The position numbers and the translations under genes were made by a program. From assembly GCA_003550445.1 (NCBI GenBank), contig PUKG01000238.1, positions 1-18,330 on the forward strand: a stretch of 18,330 bases of DNA, read 5' to 3'. Source of the stretch: Halobacteroidaceae bacterium (GTDB taxonomy: Bacteria; Bacillota; Halanaerobiia; B1SED10-174). The notes beneath the pieces were generated by a model. It ran no database searches and was not told the origin of the DNA. It saw only the letters and a program-made list of their open reading frames with translations. Positions within the stretch are counted from its first letter, which is position 1, and each line of letters opens with the position of its first letter. Of the stretch, positions 15,726-18,330 are shown piece by piece.

Positions 15726-16790
15726 TTATTCCAAAAAAATCCCCGGACTGTAATTAATACCCGCTGCATGGAGGCCAACTTCGTATTTTGGCGTATATTT
15801 AAACCTTCCGCTGCTGGAATCTGCATAATAAGCGGTGTAGATACTCCCATCCTCCAGTTGAACTGAACTGGGATAACCACAATCACTGCTGTTTGCATCA
15901 GCCGTCAAAACAACCATTCTTTCAAAATCCCAGCTTTCTCCCTGATCTCTACTTAAAACAGCCCTGATTCCGAAGGGGGACATCCTATAACCAAAGGTTA
16001 AAAGGACCCCTCCGCTGGCAAGTTCAATTAGGTCTGCCGGGTGTTGAAATTTTCCCGTCAATTGTTTGGGCTCCGACCAGGTATAACCGTCATCAGTTGA
16101 ACTGCTCAGCCATAAATTTAAAAGGTCACGATCATTATGCCTTAGAAGGGAAATCATTTTCCCCGATTTCAAAGTTAAGATAGCCGTTTCATTAAAGCCT
16201 TCACTGATACAGGTATAATCTCCCCAGTTAATTCCATCTTCGGACCGGGCTAAATAGGTCCCGTCCTTTCCATAAATATTCATAATTAACTTTCCCTGGG
16301 GATCATAACTTATACGACCATAGGGGGAGCTAAAAAAATTCCCCTGGCTGTCAATCTTTTGTGGCTCAGACCAGGTTTTCCCCAAATCAGTGGATTTCCG
16401 GGAAAAAAGATTGTACCTTGTCTTGCTCAGGGGGAGCCATTCCCCATTTTGATAGGAATCAAGCTCAGCATATGTCACAACCAGGGTATTATCACGGGTA
16501 ATCCCAAAAGCCGGATTTCTAATATCCATCCCTTCATCAGCCACAACTCCCCCTCGGTTCCAGCTCTTACCCCCATCGATAGATCTGGACCAGCGTAGGT
16601 AACCTCTCTGGCCAACGTGAATATCTCCATCTCTGTAAACAGCAATTAAAGATTTCCCATCCCTGGTTTTATTGAGAACAGGAAAATAGCCAGAATTGGA
16701 AGCAATTAGATACCTTTTCACAGCTTTCTCTTTTCCAATAAATATCGGTGCCTCAATCTCTGTTTTAAAAAACCCTTTACTAGTTTCCAT
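15726..16790 (-). CDS. Asp-box (BNR) sialidase-like protein, cytosolic
   Basis: The 354-residue protein has five Asp-box repeats S-x-D-x-G-x-x-W or close variants: residues 70-77 (SIDGGKSW), 133-140 (STDLGKTW), 183-189 (SEDGINW), 231-238 (STDDGYTW) and 280-287 (SRDQGESW), the hallmark of the six-bladed sialidase beta-propeller. The phrase DCGYPSSVQLEDGSIYTAYY near residue 293 is also typical of the sialidase superfamily. There is no F/YRIP motif and no signal peptide or anchor. It is therefore probably not a classical secreted neuraminidase but a cytosolic relative acting on an imported glycoside or sugar acid. The ATG is preceded by GAGGG. The toroid gene begins 16 bases after its stop codon, so the two are tightly linked. 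Confidence 0.75.
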   Translation of the reverse strand: METSKGFFKTEIEAPIFIGKEKAVKRYLIASNSGYFPVLNKTRDGKSLIAVYRDGDIHVGQRGYLRWSRSIDGGKSWNRGGVVADEGMDIRNPAFGITRDNTLVVTYAELDSYQNGEWLPLSKTRYNLFSRKSTDLGKTWSEPQKIDSQGNFFSSPYGRISYDPQGKLIMNIYGKDGTYLARSEDGINWGDYTCISEGFNETAILTLKSGKMISLLRHNDRDLLNLWLSSSTDDGYTWSEPKQLTGKFQHPADLIELASGGVLLTFGYRMSPFGIRAVLSRDQGESWDFERMVVLTADANSSDCGYPSSVQLEDGSIYTAYYADSSSGRFKYTPKYEVGLHAAGINYSPGIFLE

Positions 16791-16828
16791 CGGTTTAATC
16801 CCTCTTCAAATTTATTTTGGTTTCTCAC

Positions 16829-16852
16829 GGTTTATTGGGAAACCAATAAACC
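16829..16852. repeat. Perfect 10-bp inverted repeat with four-base loop between dppC-like and sialidase-like genes
   Basis: GGTTTATTGG (16829-16838) and CCAATAAACC (16843-16852) are perfect inverted copies around GAAA. No T tract follows on either strand, so it is not a simple terminator. An alternative six-base pairing GGTTTC/GAAACC overlaps it. It may be an operator or an mRNA-processing or stabilising stem that sets a different level for the transporter and the enzymes. The rest of the 146-base gap is AT-rich with no clear promoter. Confidence 0.5.
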
Positions 16853-16936
16853 CGATTAAAAGGTTTTTGCAGAAAAAATAAAACTTTTTCTTTTAAAAAA
16901 TACCTGCGAGCACCTTCCCAAAAAGGTTTTTTCTCC

Positions 16937-17794
16937 TTAATTCCGTGGATCAAAAGCGTCCCTCAGGGCATCCCCAACAAAATTAATGCTGAGAACACAC
17001 AGGGCAATCATCAAACCCGGGGGCAACCAGATCCAGGGATTTCTCTCAAGGACACTAACGGAACGGGCACTGTAAATCATATTCCCCCAGCTGGGAGTTG
17101 GCAGCTGAACACCAATTCCCAGGAAGCTAAGGCTTGTTTCCGTTATTATTGCCCCTGCAACTCCAAAGGTTGCTGCTACTATTATTGGGCCGATAACATT
17201 TGGTAAAATGTGTTTGAACATTAGCATCAGGTCGGTGCAGCCGATTGCCCTGCTGGCTTCCACGAAGGGGAATTCTCTTAGTTTTAATGTCTCTGCTCTT
17301 ACCAGCCGGGCAAGGCCAGGCCACCCTAAAAGACCAATAATTAACATTATGGTATAGATTGTTGTCCTTTCTAACATGGCCGCAACGGTGATTATTATTA
17401 AAAGCGTGGGAAAACAGAGAAGAGCGTCGGTTATTCTCTGGAAAATCATATCAACCTTTCCACCAAAATATCCGGAAACAAGGCCAACCATTGTTCCAAT
17501 AAAAACCTGGATGCTTACCGCTACTATCCCTATGCTTAAGGAAATTCTACCCGCAAAAAGAAGCCGGGTAAAAACATCTCGTCCCAGAGAATCCGTCCCC
17601 AAAATATACTCCCTGGAGGGCGGCTGCAATAAATTTAAAAAATCCTGTTCATAAGGTTGATAACTTGTTATCCAGGGGGCCATGATAGCCAGGACACCAA
17701 AGATAGCTAAAATAATAAGGCCCATAATTGCCAGTTTATGTCGGAAAAATCTTCGAACAACTTTTGATTCACCGGGAAAAATTCTTTTTAACAA
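16937..17794 (-). CDS. Dipeptide/oligopeptide-type ABC transporter permease, DppC/OppC-like
   Basis: This 285-residue inner-membrane permease has the OppC/DppC landmarks: a first membrane segment (about 21-41), the periplasmic stretch ending LGTDSLGRDVFTRLLFAG, further hydrophobic segments near 83-105, 127-153, 200-222 and 248-268, the cytosolic EAA loop VEASRAIGCTDLMLMFKHILPN (about 178-199) that docks on the ATPase, and the terminal FVGDALRDAFDPR. In this family the permease pair imports peptides, but many members carry oligosaccharides, nickel or other solutes. The start is a TTG at 17794, preceded by GGGGAGGG. It lies 17 bases after the dppB-like gene. In this operon the likely cargo is the compound broken down by the downstream enzymes. 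ATPases and binding protein are not in the window and may lie beyond 18330. Confidence 0.92.
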   Translation of the reverse strand: MLKRIFPGESKVVRRFFRHKLAIMGLIILAIFGVLAIMAPWITSYQPYEQDFLNLLQPPSREYILGTDSLGRDVFTRLLFAGRISLSIGIVAVSIQVFIGTMVGLVSGYFGGKVDMIFQRITDALLCFPTLLIIITVAAMLERTTIYTIMLIIGLLGWPGLARLVRAETLKLREFPFVEASRAIGCTDLMLMFKHILPNVIGPIIVAATFGVAGAIITETSLSFLGIGVQLPTPSWGNMIYSARSVSVLERNPWIWLPPGLMIALCVLSINFVGDALRDAFDPRN

Positions 17795-17811
17795 AACCCC
17801 ACCCTCCCCTT

Positions 17812-18330
17812 TCAGTCATATTTTATCCTGGGATCGATAAACGAATAAATAATATCAGTTAGAAGGTTTGAAAAAAGGACTATTACCGCAATTATCAGGT
17901 TAAAAGCCATAATTACCGGGTAATCCTTATTGTAGACAGCGTCTATAGCAAGTCTCCCCAATCCCGGCCAGGAAAAAACAGTTTCTATTATTACCGATCC
18001 CCCAAAAAGCATCTGAAGCCTCAGCCCCAATATTGTAATGACCGGGAGCATGGCATTTCGAAAAGCATGTTTATACATTACAATTCTTTCAGATAGACCT
18101 TTAGACCTTGCCGTTTGAATATAATCCTGTTTGATAACATCAAGCATTGAGGACCTTGTATACCTTAAGTTATGAGCCATCATATCCCAGGATAGGACAA
18201 GGGAGGGGAGAACAGCGTGCCTGGCAACTCCCGCAAAGGTAATCCCTTCCCGGATATTATACATTCCCCTCGAGGGAAAAATGCCCAGAACCAGAGAAAA
18301 AATATAAATAAAAAGCAGGGCAAGGAAAAA
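17812..18330 (-). CDS. ABC transporter permease, DppB/OppB-like, partial (N-terminus beyond window edge)
   Basis: The C-terminal 172 codons of an OppB/DppB permease. The frame stays open to the window edge and the residues before the internal methionine at 18264 (FFLALLFIYIFSLVLG) are a membrane segment typical of the family, so the gene continues past 18330. The EAA loop QDYIQTARSKGLSERIVMYKHAFRNAMLPVI and the later LFGGSVIIETVFSWPGLGRL and terminal DPRIKYD are diagnostic. It forms the heteromeric channel with the DppC-like protein encoded next. The stop codon is TGA at 17812. Confidence 0.92.
   Translation of the reverse strand, partial: FFLALLFIYIFSLVLGIFPSRGMYNIREGITFAGVARHAVLPSLVLSWDMMAHNLRYTRSSMLDVIKQDYIQTARSKGLSERIVMYKHAFRNAMLPVITILGLRLQMLFGGSVIIETVFSWPGLGRLAIDAVYNKDYPVIMAFNLIIAVIVLFSNLLTDIIYSFIDPRIKYD

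Noticed and set aside
14678..15898. Longer 406-residue version of the toroid protein
   Set aside because: The first 63 residues overlap the end of the sialidase-like gene in another frame and look like shadow sequence; the ATG at 15709 has a good ribosome site.

Overview
The window reads as a low-GC, strictly anaerobic Firmicute of the clostridial kind. This is inferred from tungsten-type aldehyde:ferredoxin oxidoreductases (AORs), strong purine-rich Shine-Dalgarno (SD) sites, several TTG/GTG starts, a FadR-type GntR regulator, a B. subtilis-like gluconate kinase and U-rich intrinsic terminators. Every gene I can support lies on the minus strand, so the biological reading order runs from 18330 down to 1. 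I see no rRNA, tRNA, CRISPR array or insertion sequence.

Region A (18330 to about 2730) looks like one long catabolic locus. In transcription order it holds: a dipeptide/oligopeptide-type ABC permease pair (dppB-like, cut by the window edge, and dppC-like); an Asp-box sialidase-like protein; an alpha/alpha-toroid protein; AOR no. 2; an M20 amidohydrolase; a GntR/FCD regulator; then, after a 213-base gap with a candidate promoter, AOR no. 1; a MoaD/ThiS-like carrier; a PHP (CehA/McbA-like) metallohydrolase; an FGGY gluconate-type kinase; a LarA-family (nickel-pincer) racemase/epimerase homologue; a KDPG/KHG aldolase; and a D-2-hydroxyacid dehydrogenase. It ends at a strong GC-rich terminator (2734-2766).

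My reading, as inference, is uptake and intracellular trimming of a glycan- or acyl/amino-sugar-derived compound, ferredoxin-linked oxidation of aldehydes by two different tungsten AORs, then C2-epimerisation, phosphorylation and aldol cleavage of the resulting sugar acid to pyruvate plus a C3 (or smaller) aldehyde. The sugar-acid dehydratase such a route needs, the nickel-pincer cofactor genes larB/C/E and the tungsten cofactor genes are not in the window. The exact substrate is unknown, and the combination is the most interesting thing here.

Region B (about 2730 to 1865) holds an OsmC-family peroxiredoxin-like gene with its own terminator. Upstream of it is a small promoter / SD / short ORF / terminator arrangement that may be a small transcript or a leader.

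Region C (1656 to 1) holds a PAS-GAF-HD-GYP signalling gene split by a -1 frame change exactly at an A_AAA_AAG slippery heptamer, followed by a clear terminator.
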